From Kitasatospora sp. NBC_00240 (lineage in GTDB: Bacteria; Actinomycetota; Actinomycetes; Streptomycetales; Streptomycetaceae), in contig NZ_JAPEMU010000003.1 of NCBI RefSeq assembly GCF_026342405.1, positions 1 through 64,000 on the forward strand: 64,000 bases of DNA, given 5' to 3'. Position numbers and translations under genes: made by a program. The notes below the pieces were generated by a model, which worked only from the letters and a program-made list of their open reading frames with translations, had not been told where the DNA came from and ran no database searches. This document shows, piece by piece, positions 1-8,995 of the stretch (position 1 is the first letter of the stretch; each line of letters begins with the position of its first letter).

Positions 1-76
1 ATGTCGAGCAATCCCACGTCGAGGACGCGTGGGTCCGGGCCGGCCAGAGGGCCGCCGCGCGCTTTGGGAGGACACG

Positions 77-400
77 GTGAAGTGGAACCTGCGGATGGTC
101 GCCGCCCAGCGCGACGTCTGGAAGGCGTCCGAGCTGCAGAAGATGTTCGCGGACGCCGGACTGGTCATCTCGGCGGGCAAGATGTCGCACCTGTGGTCGG
201 GGCGCCCACTGACCGTTCGCCTCGACGATCTGGACGTGATCTGCGCGGTGCTGCAGTGCACACCCGCTGACCTCCTGGTCCCCGAGCCGATCGACAACCG
301 GCAGCCGGACGGCGTGGACGAGCAGGCCGAGCGGAAGGTGGTCGGCGGCAGCCCGGTTGTCCTCCGGCGCCGTCCCGGCCGGTCCGGGCCGCCGTTGTGA
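77..400 (+). CDS. XRE-like helix-turn-helix regulator
   Basis: Small (107 aa) DNA-binding protein of the Cro/C1 type. The pattern WNLRMVAAQRDVWKASEL, then VISAGKMSHLWSGRP, then LDVICAVLQCTPADLL gives the usual order: first helices, recognition helix with a serine/glycine-rich tip, and a closing helix with the 'CTPADLL' ending typical of XRE proteins. The GTG start is chosen because a GGGAGGA ribosome site lies 5 bases upstream. An in-frame ATG at 29 has no such site. The stop overlaps the GTG start of the next gene (GTGA), so the two are probably translated together. It is one candidate regulator for the repeated promoter described in the findings, but that link is only inference. Confidence 0.8.
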   Translation: MKWNLRMVAAQRDVWKASELQKMFADAGLVISAGKMSHLWSGRPLTVRLDDLDVICAVLQCTPADLLVPEPIDNRQPDGVDEQAERKVVGGSPVVLRRRPGRSGPPL

Positions 401-1938
401 GCACGCCGATACGTCGCCGCCGTCCCTGGGCGACCCGCAGCTGCCGGGACTGTCTCGGCTGGGGATGGCTCGACCGCCCCCGCTGCAAGGCATGCTGGGG
501 CTTCGTTGCCAAGGCCACCGGCGGTCACTGCGAGGTCTGCGACCGCGACGTGGCCGCCCAGGACGGCGTCTGCCGGCTCTGTCGGCGCCAAGCCAGCCTG
601 ATCGCCGGACCGGACAACAAGACGCGCGTCGATCTGACGGCCGCCGCCCGCACCGGCCACCAGCTGTTCATCGTCGGCACCCTGCGTCCGCGGGGCGGCC
701 CGCCGCTCCGCCCGGAGCACCCCGCGGACCAGTCGACGGATCGGTTGCTGCCCTCCGTCCGGCCGCGATGGAGACAGCTGCCGCTGTTCGAGATGGCCCA
801 TGACCTGCGCGGAGTCAGCAGCATGGCACCGCTTCTCGATGCCGAACTGGCCGCCGTCCTGGAAGCGCGCGCCGGACGGATCGCGGAGCTGAGAGGCTGG
901 CCCCCTCGCACACTCGGCTCCGTCCGCAGGGGCATCCGCATCCTCTGCGCGGTCCACGCGATCGGCGAGCCGATCCGAGCGTCCACGATCGCCCAGCTCA
1001 CCCACAACGCGATCCCCTCCAACCACGTCCTGGAGGTCTTCGAAGACCTGGACGTGCTGCTGGATGACCGGCCCGACACCGTGAGGGCCTGGTGCGACAC
1101 ACGCCTGGAATTCCTCGCAGCCGGGATCCGGGCGGAGGTCGACGCCTGGGTCGCGATCCTGCGCAACGGCAGCCGACGTCGGCGCCCCCGCGCCCGGTCC
1201 ACGGTCATCACCCAGCTCAGGTTGGTCCAGCCGTTCCTGCGCGAGCGGACGGCGGCCTACACCACCCTGCGTCAGGTCGCCCGCGACGACATCACGAGCT
1301 GGCTCCCCGACCGCCCCAACCGAGTGCACGAGGCCAGTGCCCTGCGGAGCCTGTTCGGCGTGCTGAAGAAGGAACGGCTCATCTTCGCCAACCCGATGCG
1401 AGGGGTGAGAACGAGCGGGAACCACGTCTCGGTACCGGTTCCGCTCACCAACCAGGAAGTCGACTCCGTCGCCACCGCAGCTGAACAGGATCCCGCCCTG
1501 CGGGTGGTCGTCGCCCTCGCGGGCGTCCACGCACTGCCCGCCCGCCGCATCCGCGCGCTCCAACTGGACCAGGTCGACCTGCCCGGCCGCCGCCTGGATC
1601 CAGCCGGAAGCAATCGCCCCCTGGACGACTACACAGCCGAGGCGATCACCGACTACCTGGCCCACCGGCGCCGACGCTGGCCCAACAGCACCAACCCTCA
1701 CCTCCTGGTCAGCCGCAACACGGCCACCACCACGACAGCCGTCGGCACCTTCTGGCTCGACCGCCTGGTCAATCGGCTCCCCGTCAGCCTGGACCGGCTC
1801 CGACAGGACCGAATCCTCGAAGAAGCCGCCGCCACGGGAGCCGATCCGCTCCATCTCGCCCACGTCTTCGCCCTCAGCGCCAAGGCCAGCCTCCGCTACA
1901 CCACCGCAGTCACGGAGTCCGCAGCGGAACAGACCTGA
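397..1938 (+). CDS. Zinc-ribbon protein with degenerate tyrosine-recombinase fold
   Basis: 513 aa. Residues about 16-65 hold four CxxC-type pairs (CRDC, CKAC, CEVC, CRLC), so the N-terminus is probably a double zinc ribbon. The C-terminal third reads like a phage-integrase catalytic domain: 'VALAGVHALPARRIRALQLDQVDL' sits where the first catalytic Arg motif is expected, and the last segment 'HVFALSAKASLRYT' keeps the terminal Tyr region. The usual HxxR box is not clear ('LDRLRQDRIL'), so strand-exchange activity is doubtful. It is coupled to the HTH gene before it, a pairing often seen on actinomycete mobile DNA. It could be a DNA-binding relative rather than an active recombinase. Confidence 0.65.
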   Translation: MSTPIRRRRPWATRSCRDCLGWGWLDRPRCKACWGFVAKATGGHCEVCDRDVAAQDGVCRLCRRQASLIAGPDNKTRVDLTAAARTGHQLFIVGTLRPRGGPPLRPEHPADQSTDRLLPSVRPRWRQLPLFEMAHDLRGVSSMAPLLDAELAAVLEARAGRIAELRGWPPRTLGSVRRGIRILCAVHAIGEPIRASTIAQLTHNAIPSNHVLEVFEDLDVLLDDRPDTVRAWCDTRLEFLAAGIRAEVDAWVAILRNGSRRRRPRARSTVITQLRLVQPFLRERTAAYTTLRQVARDDITSWLPDRPNRVHEASALRSLFGVLKKERLIFANPMRGVRTSGNHVSVPVPLTNQEVDSVATAAEQDPALRVVVALAGVHALPARRIRALQLDQVDLPGRRLDPAGSNRPLDDYTAEAITDYLAHRRRRWPNSTNPHLLVSRNTATTTTAVGTFWLDRLVNRLPVSLDRLRQDRILEEAAATGADPLHLAHVFALSAKASLRYTTAVTESAAEQT

Positions 1939-2034
1939 AGGAAGCCCTGAGCAGCCACTTCGACGCCCCGCTCGCAGCGCGACAGAGCCGGCGCGGCATC
2001 ATGTCACCGCAGCGACATCAGCCAGGGAGAGCAT

Positions 2035-2526
2035 GTGATCGAGTTCATCGTCCACGACGACCCGGTCGGGCGCGCTCAAAGCAACTACATCGCCCATGCC
2101 GACCTGGCGCCCTTCGGCCTGGACGGGCAGAAGGAGCAGTTGTGGCTGAAGCCTCTCGACGACGGGACCTTCTCGATCGCCTGCATCCCGTTTCGCACCT
2201 ACGGGCTGGCCTTCGGCGACCAGGTCGTTCTTTCGGACGTTGACGAAGTCGCCGAGGTGGTCGCCCTCTCCTCCCATCGTGTTCTGCGGTTGCTGTTCGT
2301 CCCAGGCCTGCCCCCGGCACAACTGAACCAGGCAGTCGATCGCATCAAGAACGAGATCGGTACGGCGGGACTGCTGAGCGAATGGAGCGGTGACCGTCAC
2401 GTCGCCGTCGACATCCCGCCCAATACGGATGCCTCCCGACTGTTCGCAATCATGGAACACGAGGTCACGGAAGGCCGAGCGTTCTGGGAATGGGCCGACG
2501 CCATGCCGTTCTCCGCACGACGCTGA
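2035..2526 (+). CDS. DUF4265 domain-containing protein
   Basis: 163 aa, cytoplasmic, no membrane segment. The opening 'WLKPLDDGTFSIACIPFRTYGLAFGDQV' and the following 'SSHRVLRLLF' block are characteristic of DUF4265, a family common in streptomycetes with no known function. GTG start with AGGGAGA eight bases upstream. It is monocistronic and followed by a strong hairpin. Confidence 0.8.
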   Translation: MIEFIVHDDPVGRAQSNYIAHADLAPFGLDGQKEQLWLKPLDDGTFSIACIPFRTYGLAFGDQVVLSDVDEVAEVVALSSHRVLRLLFVPGLPPAQLNQAVDRIKNEIGTAGLLSEWSGDRHVAVDIPPNTDASRLFAIMEHEVTEGRAFWEWADAMPFSARR

Positions 2527-2539
2527 GCCGACCCACCAG

Positions 2540-2561
2540 TTCGGCCTGCTTCCAGGCCGAA
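2540..2561 (+). terminator. Hairpin terminator after DUF4265 gene
   Basis: Perfect 9-bp stem TTCGGCCTG / CAGGCCGAA with a 4-base loop, 13 bases after the stop codon. Confidence 0.65.
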
Positions 2562-2619
2562 CTCGGTCTCTCCATGCGGCAATACTGCCCGGGCTTCCGT
2601 GGGTTCGCCCGGCCGATAC

Positions 2620-3604
2620 TTCAGAATCTCTGAACCCGCGGAAGATTGGGGTGACGCCGTTCTACTGCACCCCTGGAGTGGACGGCGCCCACGAGAAGGG
2701 CGGCGTCGAGCACGAGGGCGGCAGGTTCCGCCGCACCCACCTGGTCCCGCCACCGCAGGTCGCCACGATCGCCGAGCTCAACGAGCAGTTGGCCCGGATT
2801 GATGAGCTGGAGGACACCCGGCACGTCCACGGCCGGCCGACCAGCATCGGATTCGACTTCGAGGCCGAGCGCGAGCTGCTGAACCCGCTGCCGGCGGACC
2901 CTTACGACTGCGGGCTGGACCTGACGCCGACGGTCCACCGCAACGGGCGGATCACGGTTCGTCAGAGCTACTACTCGGTGCCGGCCCGATTCATCGGCGG
3001 CACGGTCCGCGTCTCGCTGCGGGCCAACGAGCTGCTGGTCTTCGACGGGCGCCAGGTTGTCGCCCGCCACCCGAGGCTGACACGGCGTTATGTCTACCAC
3101 GACGTGCTGGACCACTACCTGGAGGTCCTGCTGGTCAAGCCCGGTGCGTTCGCGGGTGCCGCAGCGCTGGCCCAGGCCCGTGCGGAGGGCACGTTCACCT
3201 CCGCCCACGAGGCGTTCTGGGCCGCCGCGCGGGAGGCGCACGGTGAGCGGGAGGGCACCCGGGCGCTGATCGAGGTCCTGCTGCTGCACCGCCAGTTGCC
3301 CGCCGATGCCGTCGTCGCCGGACTTCAGGCCGTCCTGCGGGCGCGCTCCTGCAGTGCGGACCTGGTCGCGATCGAGGCCCGCAAGGCCCAGGAGGCACCG
3401 GAGGAGCTGGAGGCGGCCGTCCTGGACAAGGACCCGGTGCAGGCCGAGGCGTTCGCCCGGCTCGGGGTGACAGCCGCTGAGCGGGGCAACGTGATCTCGT
3501 TGCACGGCCGCCGGCCGCTGCCCGCCGACACTCGGCCGCTGCCCTCGCTGTCGAAGTACGACCGCCTGCTCAAGCGCAGGCCCACCCAGGAAGGCACGGC
3601 ATGA
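2620..3604 (+). pseudogene. istA: IstA transposase, 5'-truncated (IS21 family)
   Basis: Only the C-terminal part of an IstA transposase is left. It starts around the last catalytic glutamate region ('GAHEKGGVEHEGGRFRR'), continues through 'LVPPPQVATIAELNEQL' and the Mu-C-like domain ('YYSVPARFIGGTVRVSL', 'RHPRLTRRYVYHDVLDHYL'), and ends normally just before istB. The N-terminal HTH and the first two catalytic Asp residues are missing. The sequence before position 2620 belongs to the DUF4265 region and its terminator. Confidence 0.85.
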
Positions 3605-4443
3605 CCCTGACCGCCGCGAACCCCGCCACCGGCCGGGCGCACGAGCTGACCGGCACGGCGGCGCCGGGCCGCATGCACCGCCCGGATGTCGACCCGGAGG
3701 ACGCGCTGATCGACGAAGCCTGCAAGACACTGCGGCTGCCCACGATCCGCGACCGGTTCGAGGAGCTCGCCCAGGCCGCCCGCCGCGAGAAGTTCACCTA
3801 CAAGCAGTTCCTGCTGGACCTGCTGCAGGTCGAGTGCGCGGACCGCGACGTCCGCCGCCGCCAGCGCCTGGTCGCCGCCGCGAAGTTCCCTCGCCCCAAG
3901 CGCCTGGAGGACTTCGACTACGACGCCAACCCGAACGTCTCCCCGGAGACCGTCTCCGCCCTCAAGAGCCCGACCTGGGTACGCGAAGGCCGACCGCTCG
4001 TCATGATCGGCGACTCCGGGACCGGCAAGTCCCACCTGCTGATCGGGGTCGGCACCGCCATCGCCGAGGCCGGCATGAGTGTCCGCTACACGACCGCGAC
4101 CGCGCTGGTGAACGAGCTCGCCGAGGCCGAGGCCCACAAGAACCTGACCGCAGCCCTCCATCGCTACACCAAAGTCGATCTTTTGTGCCTGGATGAGTTC
4201 GGCTACCTCAACCTGGACAAGAAGGGCGCCAAGCTACTGTTCCAGATTTTCACCGAGCGCGAGGAGCGCAAGGCCACCGCGGTGGCCTCCAACGCGCCGT
4301 TCGGCGAGTGGGACAAGACGTTCACCGACCCGAGGCTCTGCGCGGCCATCGCCGACCGGCTCACCTTTCGCTTCACCCTGATCGAGACCGGCACCGAGTC
4401 GTTCCGCCTCCAGACCACCGAAGCCGAACACGCGGCACGGTGA
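3601..4443 (+). CDS. istB: IS21 helper ATPase IstB
   Basis: 280 aa AAA+ ATPase that assists IstA in target capture. Walker A 'GDSGTGKSH' lies at about residues 138-146, Walker B 'DLLCLDEFGYL' at about 195-205, and 'SNAPFGEWDKTF' and 'IADRLTFRF' match the sensor regions of IstB/DnaC-like proteins. The ATG overlaps the istA stop (ATGA). The gene looks intact although its partner is broken. Confidence 0.93.
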   Translation: MTLTAANPATGRAHELTGTAAPGRMHRPDVDPEDALIDEACKTLRLPTIRDRFEELAQAARREKFTYKQFLLDLLQVECADRDVRRRQRLVAAAKFPRPKRLEDFDYDANPNVSPETVSALKSPTWVREGRPLVMIGDSGTGKSHLLIGVGTAIAEAGMSVRYTTATALVNELAEAEAHKNLTAALHRYTKVDLLCLDEFGYLNLDKKGAKLLFQIFTEREERKATAVASNAPFGEWDKTFTDPRLCAAIADRLTFRFTLIETGTESFRLQTTEAEHAAR

Positions 4444-4493
4444 CTCCATCCTCCGCCCTGCGGAGTTGTCTCCTGAAAGCCGGTGGCGGTGGC

Positions 4494-5126
4494 TCAGTCG
4501 AACCGGATGTGCTTGGCCCCTGTCCAGGCCCGGCGAAGGCGCCCTCGTAGTGTGCTGTCGGTGTTCGGGGCGAGCGTCAGTCCGGAAGAGACGGCGATGT
4601 GGTCGGCGACCTGCGGGATCGTGAGGCGATCGGTCCACAAGTGCTCGGCGAACTCGACCTCGCGCAGGCGCTCCAGACACAGGTCGAGTTTCGACAGAGC
4701 GAAGCTTTCCCGGCGCAAAGGGGCGTCTTTCCCGGCGACGAACTGCACGGCATGCCCGAAGCCACGCTCGCGCAGCCGTTGCAGCACCGTCCCGCGCTCG
4801 GCCAGCAACGCGAAGTGCCGGACGTCATGGCCGCGCTCCCGCAGCCGGCCGACGGTCTCGCGGAAGTACGCTGGCTCCACGACCGTCATCGGCGCGATCA
4901 CCACACCGTCGTGCTCGGCGAGAGCCCGGTCCAGCACCTCATAAACACCCTGCCGCCAGGCGGGAAGGTCCTGGAAGTCCCCGCGCAGTGGCGGGGGCGT
5001 CATCCGGTGAAGGCCGAAACCTACGTGTTCGGGGTCGCAGATGATGCTGCCGGCAAGCCGCCGCTGGATCTCGTGCGCGGTCTGCGTCTTGCCACCGCCG
5101 AAGGGGCCGTTGATCCACAAGAGCAT
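4494..5126 (-). CDS. TmrB-like P-loop ATP-binding protein
   Basis: 210 aa. It begins 'MLLWINGPFGGGKTQTAHEIQRRL', with a Walker A loop at residues 8-15 and the distinctive 'INGPFGGGKTQTA' opening of TmrB-type proteins (tunicamycin resistance in Bacillus) and the related streptomycete ATP-binding family. 'DPEHVGFGLHRM' and 'HFALLAERGTVLQRLRERG' fit a small-molecule kinase fold. In streptomycetes such proteins are usually annotated only as AAA family ATPases, and drug resistance is unproven. It lies alone and convergent to istB. Confidence 0.75.
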   Translation of the reverse strand: MLLWINGPFGGGKTQTAHEIQRRLAGSIICDPEHVGFGLHRMTPPPLRGDFQDLPAWRQGVYEVLDRALAEHDGVVIAPMTVVEPAYFRETVGRLRERGHDVRHFALLAERGTVLQRLRERGFGHAVQFVAGKDAPLRRESFALSKLDLCLERLREVEFAEHLWTDRLTIPQVADHIAVSSGLTLAPNTDSTLRGRLRRAWTGAKHIRFD

Positions 5127-5428
5127 GCACAGACCCTACTGCGCTGATGCGGCAACGGAGCCGGGTCCTCCCGGGCTGGGCCTGTCAGGGACCGCGCCCG
5201 GGGGGACCCGGGACAGCCAACCTATCGACCAGACCATCACAAACCCGGTGACAGCACCGGGACACGAAACGTCGTGACGAAACATCACCCGATAGGAGTG
5301 GCTCCGAAACTCACCGCCGATCTTGGTCCATCGACGACCCCACAAGCTCCACGAACGGAGCAACGTGGCTCTCACTTCCACTGTCCGAGTGGCTCTCACT
5401 CAACCTGTCGAAAACAGGCATCCAGACC
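5127..5428. other. Intergenic region with small inverted and direct repeats
   Basis: No gene seen. It holds a 7-bp inverted repeat CCCGGTG/CACCGGG (5244-5261) next to a second short palindrome (CACGA-AACG-TCGTG), which could be an operator for the rightward gene. It also has a 12-base direct repeat GTGGCTCTCACT at 5365 and 5389. No convincing start-site signal for the next gene was found. Confidence 0.35.
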
Positions 5429-6304
5429 GTGCCGGACACCGAACTTGCCGAGGCTCTCGAAGTACTGGCCGGCGCCACGCTGGCCGCCACCCTTGACCCT
5501 CTCCCCAACCTCTCCACCCTGGAGGATCTTCGCCCGCCGGTATCGACGGCGCTGCGCACGACGCTGGAGAGGGCCCCGTCGGGCACTGGCGGTGTCGTGG
5601 CCGCCGTTGCCACGGCCCGCACGATCGCGTCCGTTCGGGGTTTCGATGCCAACCTCGCCGCACTTATGGCCCTCTCGACCGGAATCCGTCTCGATCAGGC
5701 CGTGAGGGTCCCGGGGTACCTGGCTGCCAAGCGGGCGGGGCCCGGTGTACTCCAGGGCCTTGCCGACTACCTGACGAAGGCGAACATGCCCTTCGATGAA
5801 GTGGTACGCCGCCTTGGCACCATGCTCCCGGCCGTCAGCGAGGAGAATCGCAGGCAGACCGTCCGCGAGTCGATCCTCGCGGTCCGCCGTGCGGCTCCCG
5901 TCATGCAGAGGATTGCGGACCTGGTCCGCTCCGAGGGCGCAGCGGCCATGTCCAGGCATGCCCTTTCGAGCGGCCATCCAGTGCTCGTTGCCCGCGCCGC
6001 AGCAGCTACGGCTGTCGCCGAGGCGCTGCACCGATATCCGGGAGAGGGGGACCGACTGGTGCAGGAAGCGATCGATTGCGGCGCTCTCCTTCTCGTCGCG
6101 ATCGCGGAGGGGGGAATGGTGATCGGTGCGGGTGGAGCCGTAGGTGACGGCTCATTGATCGTCGCCGCCCGCGGTCAACTGGTCGAGCTGGGGCGCCGGC
6201 CCGATACCGCGCCCTCGCGCTTGCGGGCGTCCGCGGCAGCCGAATGGGTGTGCGCCACCGGCGGCGAGGCGGCGGCGCTCCTGCGGCGCCACGGCATCCA
6301 CTGA
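5429..6304 (+). CDS. Unknown helical protein
   Basis: 291 aa, Ala/Val/Arg-rich, mostly helical by inspection, with a glycine-rich hydrophobic stretch 'GALLLVAIAEGGMVIGAGGAVGDGS' near residues 213-237. I do not recognise the family. The GTG start is only the first plausible codon and has no good ribosome site, so the N-terminus is uncertain. A 10-bp hairpin follows the gene. Confidence 0.5.
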   Translation: MPDTELAEALEVLAGATLAATLDPLPNLSTLEDLRPPVSTALRTTLERAPSGTGGVVAAVATARTIASVRGFDANLAALMALSTGIRLDQAVRVPGYLAAKRAGPGVLQGLADYLTKANMPFDEVVRRLGTMLPAVSEENRRQTVRESILAVRRAAPVMQRIADLVRSEGAAAMSRHALSSGHPVLVARAAAATAVAEALHRYPGEGDRLVQEAIDCGALLLVAIAEGGMVIGAGGAVGDGSLIVAARGQLVELGRRPDTAPSRLRASAAAEWVCATGGEAAALLRRHGIH

Positions 6305-6365
6305 CCCTGCAGATGCCGCCGCAGGCCGATCAGTGACTGTCGAGCAGTAGTGCGATGTGGCCGAC

Positions 6366-6393
6366 GGAGAGTCGCCCGCGCGAGCGACTCTCC
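6366..6393 (+). terminator. Hairpin terminator
   Basis: Perfect 10-bp stem GGAGAGTCGC / GCGACTCTCC with an 8-base loop, between the unknown gene and the first copy of the repeated promoter. Confidence 0.6.
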
Positions 6394-6408
6394 GACCCCC
6401 ATCGCCGC

Positions 6409-6437
6409 TTGCATAAGGCTATATGCAAATGTATTGT
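6409..6437 (+). promoter_or_regulatory. Repeated promoter, copy A
   Basis: TTGCAT, 17 bp, TATTGT. The spacer AAGGCTATATGCAAATG keeps the AA..CT.T.T.....TG pattern shared by all nine copies in this window. It lies 139 bases before the 59-aa gene at 6577. Confidence 0.7.
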
Positions 6438-6576
6438 CGTTTCTGCTGGGTGGGGGTGACGACAAGCCCGCCGCCCGCTGCGCGCCCAGTCTCGCGGCCC
6501 GGAATCCGGCCGCCCGTCCGGATCACCCGCTGGGCGGCACTCTCGTTGCAAACCCGTATCCCTGGAGGTATTTCCG

Positions 6577-6756
6577 GTGTTCGGCAGACTCCTCATGCTC
6601 ATCTCAGGCAACGACACCTTCTCCTGTCCGCACCACGGCTGTCCCGCGCAGGTCAGCCTCCGCGGGTTCAGCCCGCACCACCGTCTGGAGTTCAAGCGGT
6701 GGGCAACTGACCACTCCCGCCACCGCATGCCCCGCGCGACCCCGAAGGGACTCTGA
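6577..6756 (+). CDS. Small Cys/His-rich protein
   Basis: 59 aa, GTG start with GGAGG nine bases upstream. It contains CPHHGCPAQVSL followed by FSPHHRLEF and HSRHR, so one C-x4-C plus histidines could bind a single zinc ion. Its stop overlaps the ATG of the next gene (TGATG), which argues for real translation. It is first in an operon read from promoter copy A. Function unknown. Confidence 0.6.
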   Translation: MFGRLLMLISGNDTFSCPHHGCPAQVSLRGFSPHHRLEFKRWATDHSRHRMPRATPKGL

Positions 6757-7427
6757 TGTCGACCACACCGTCCCGCCCGGACCCGTCTCGCGGAGCCGCA
6801 GCAGGCACCGCGCCCAGCATTCCCGCGCGCTGCGCGAGCCGGCCGCGAAGCGGCGGTCTGGTAGTCCCGTGGATCACCTTCGAGCACGGCGGTCACGCCG
6901 CGTTCGGCACCGTCGACGAGCGAAAGCGCATCGTCGCGCTGATCAACAGGCTCTGCCAGGTGTGCGGGCAGCGCCTAGAGAACCGGATCTTCCTGGTGGT
7001 CCGGCCGAGCGATGTGCGTCTTGGCCACGCCTTCGAGCCAGGTGTGCATCCCGAGTGCCTTCCGTACAGCGAACAGCACTGCCCGATGCTCAACGGTGCC
7101 GCCACGACGTACCGCCAGCGGTCCGTGATGACAACTCACCCCGCAGGCAGGCCGTGCAACGACCCGTCGTGCCCATGCTCCTCGGTCAAGCCCGCTCAGG
7201 ACGACGAGTTCCGAGTGGGCCAGCCCGCTGACGACTTCGACGGCTGGATGATCGACGCACAGGACTACCAAGTCATGTGGGACCCACAGGACAAGGAGAG
7301 GCCGCTCGGCTTGGATCTTGACGTCCCGGTGCTGAGAATGCGTCCCATCCGCCGGAATCCCCGGCCTGACCTGCCCTATCCCGAGGAGTTCGCGGTGCTG
7401 CTGAAGGCCCTCGGCCTGGGCCTTTGA
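6756..7427 (+). CDS. Unknown Cys-rich protein
   Basis: 223 aa. Disordered start, then a core with 'LINRLCQVCGQRLENRIFLVV', 'HPECLPYSEQHCP' and 'CNDPSCPCSS'. That spacing of cysteines and a histidine suggests a zinc-ribbon-like fold. No enzyme motif seen. Translationally coupled to the 59-aa gene. Similar unnamed proteins are common on streptomycete plasmids, but I cannot assign a family. Confidence 0.7.
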   Translation: MSTTPSRPDPSRGAAAGTAPSIPARCASRPRSGGLVVPWITFEHGGHAAFGTVDERKRIVALINRLCQVCGQRLENRIFLVVRPSDVRLGHAFEPGVHPECLPYSEQHCPMLNGAATTYRQRSVMTTHPAGRPCNDPSCPCSSVKPAQDDEFRVGQPADDFDGWMIDAQDYQVMWDPQDKERPLGLDLDVPVLRMRPIRRNPRPDLPYPEEFAVLLKALGLGL

Positions 7428-7489
7428 ACGGCCCCACTCGGAAAGCCCGTGGCTGCGACCGCGCCTCCCCTGACGAAACGGAGACATCG

Positions 7490-7900
7490 ATGCCCGCCCT
7501 CACGACCATGCTCGGCAAGGCCCTGGGAGCCGCCGCAGAACACCCGCAGGGTTGGCTCCCGGATACCGTCACCGAGAAGACGCTGGCTCAGCTCCGGGAT
7601 CTCGGCTACGTCCCGGCCGAGCCCGGCCGACCCGCCATCACCCTCAAAGGCCGCCTGGCGCTGCTCAGCCGCCCGCAGCTGAACGCCCTGACGACCGCGA
7701 TGTCGGACGGCCGGTTGGCGCCGAACGTCGCGTGGCAAACCTCGCACAGGCTCGCCCGGTGGCACCTCGTCGTGTTCAAGGACGCGGCGGGGAACAGCTT
7801 CCCGGACGACGCGGACACCGGCAGCGGCCGCCCTGTCCGTCACGCCTTCCGAACCGGTCTCGGTCTCGCCGTTGCCACAACCGCGCCGCCGAGGCGCTGA
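7490..7900 (+). CDS. Unknown small protein
   Basis: 136 aa. ATG start chosen because of the AACGGAGAC ribosome site; an in-frame start at 7424 has none. The centre reads like a small helical domain ('TLAQLRDLGYVPAEPGRPAITLKGRLALLSRPQLNALTTA' in parts), reminiscent of winged-helix spacing but not diagnostic. No metal-binding or membrane pattern. Third gene of the copy A operon, followed by a hairpin. Confidence 0.6.
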   Translation: MPALTTMLGKALGAAAEHPQGWLPDTVTEKTLAQLRDLGYVPAEPGRPAITLKGRLALLSRPQLNALTTAMSDGRLAPNVAWQTSHRLARWHLVVFKDAAGNSFPDDADTGSGRPVRHAFRTGLGLAVATTAPPRR

Positions 7901-7932
7901 CACTGCCTCGCACCAGCGCACCGCCCACCGGC

Positions 7933-7961
7933 GGGGCGCCCGCACAGGCTGCGGGTGCCCC
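7933..7961 (+). terminator. Hairpin, possible terminator
   Basis: 12-bp stem with one mismatch (GGGGCGCCCGCA / TGCGGGTGCCCC) and a 5-base loop, 33 bases after the preceding stop codon. Confidence 0.45.
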
Positions 7962-8052
7962 GATGCGGGACATCACGGCCGCGCTGGCACCGCGCCTGAG
8001 AGCCGGCCACCACTCCTGAACTACCCTGCCACTCCACGATCGGAGTACAACC

Positions 8053-8910
8053 GTGCCCATATTCCTTGAGGAGCCCAGCTACGGCCCCGGCGGTCCGGAC
8101 GGCCAGGGCTGGAACCGGCTCTCGCTCAACGCGCACTTCGACCAGCGCCACCAGTGCGGGCTGCTGCCGATCAACTTCCCCACGCTGTTCGAATCGATGA
8201 CCGGCCGCCAGCGCTGGGGCGGCTACGAGCGCTGCCGCCAGCTCGCCCCCGGCCACTGCGGCGAGTGCCCGATCCAGCGCCGCCACACCGAGGACCAGGG
8301 CGCCATCGCCTGGCCCGACCGCACCCCGCTACTCCTCGCTCGCGTCCGGCCCCTAGCTCCCACCCCCGGCGCGCTCTTCGCCGACCCGGCCTCCGGGCGC
8401 AGCACCTTGGAACTGCGGCCATGGCCGGGAGGCACGGCCGTGGAGGCCTCCTGGGTGCAGGTCCGCAACACTCCCGCGCTCCGGCTCAGCTGGGCGTGGC
8501 GGGACGCGGAGGGGGAGGCGTTCTGGCTGGTGCGCAACAATCCCGCCGCCGCGGACGCGGTGGTGCGGAGCAAGAAGTTCGGCGCCCACACGCGGCATTC
8601 GCTATACAGCCTGGAGGACGGGCCGCGTGTAGCCCTGCTGACCTGCCGCGGCAGCTGCGCCCACGCCTCCTCGCACCTACAGCACCTGGCCGCCGACCTC
8701 GGGGTCCACGCCGGCAGGTCGCCCGGATGTGTGCCAGACACGACCGAGCGCCTGCCCGGCGTCCGCAGTATCGAACTCGCTCAGAAGGACGGGCGCAGCG
8801 TCATCCGCCGCCACGGTGCCGAAACCCTCATCGCATGGGACGTGCCATTCGACGAGACCACCGCGGCGGCTCTAGCGGCGCACACCGTCCGTCTCACCTC
8901 CGCAACCTGA
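8053..8910 (+). CDS. Unknown protein with clustered cysteines
   Basis: 285 aa, GTG start. Near residues 60-80 there is 'ERCRQLAPGHCGECPIQRRH' (C, C, C and H), which looks like a metal-binding knuckle. The middle is a beta-rich soluble domain with many Trp/Arg. Later 'LLTCRGSCAHASSHLQHLA' adds a further C-x3-C-x-H. No known enzyme motif. It sits in the same direction and spacing as the copy A operon. Confidence 0.65.
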   Translation: MPIFLEEPSYGPGGPDGQGWNRLSLNAHFDQRHQCGLLPINFPTLFESMTGRQRWGGYERCRQLAPGHCGECPIQRRHTEDQGAIAWPDRTPLLLARVRPLAPTPGALFADPASGRSTLELRPWPGGTAVEASWVQVRNTPALRLSWAWRDAEGEAFWLVRNNPAAADAVVRSKKFGAHTRHSLYSLEDGPRVALLTCRGSCAHASSHLQHLAADLGVHAGRSPGCVPDTTERLPGVRSIELAQKDGRSVIRRHGAETLIAWDVPFDETTAAALAAHTVRLTSAT

Positions 8911-8995
8911 CGCTTCCGCAGCAGGGCGCGGGGCGCGGCCGCCACCAGGCCGGCACAGCGCCGCTACCGCGACCCCAACAGAAAGGCAAGAACTC

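Larger units (their letters stand above)
2620..4443 (+). mobile_element. IS21-family remnant
   Basis: An IS21-type gene pair remains: a 5'-truncated transposase followed by an intact helper ATPase, joined by the usual ATGA overlap. The left boundary is approximate, where transposase similarity begins. I could not find matching terminal repeats on both sides. Without the catalytic half of the transposase the copy cannot move on its own. Confidence 0.7.

Noticed and set aside
4443..4493. Right terminal repeat of the IS21 copy
   Set aside because: No sequence here could be matched to an inverted copy at the truncated left side, so I did not call an end.
5365..5400. 12-base direct repeat GTGGCTCTCACT as an integration duplication
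   Set aside because: The copies are only 24 bases apart with nothing inserted between them.
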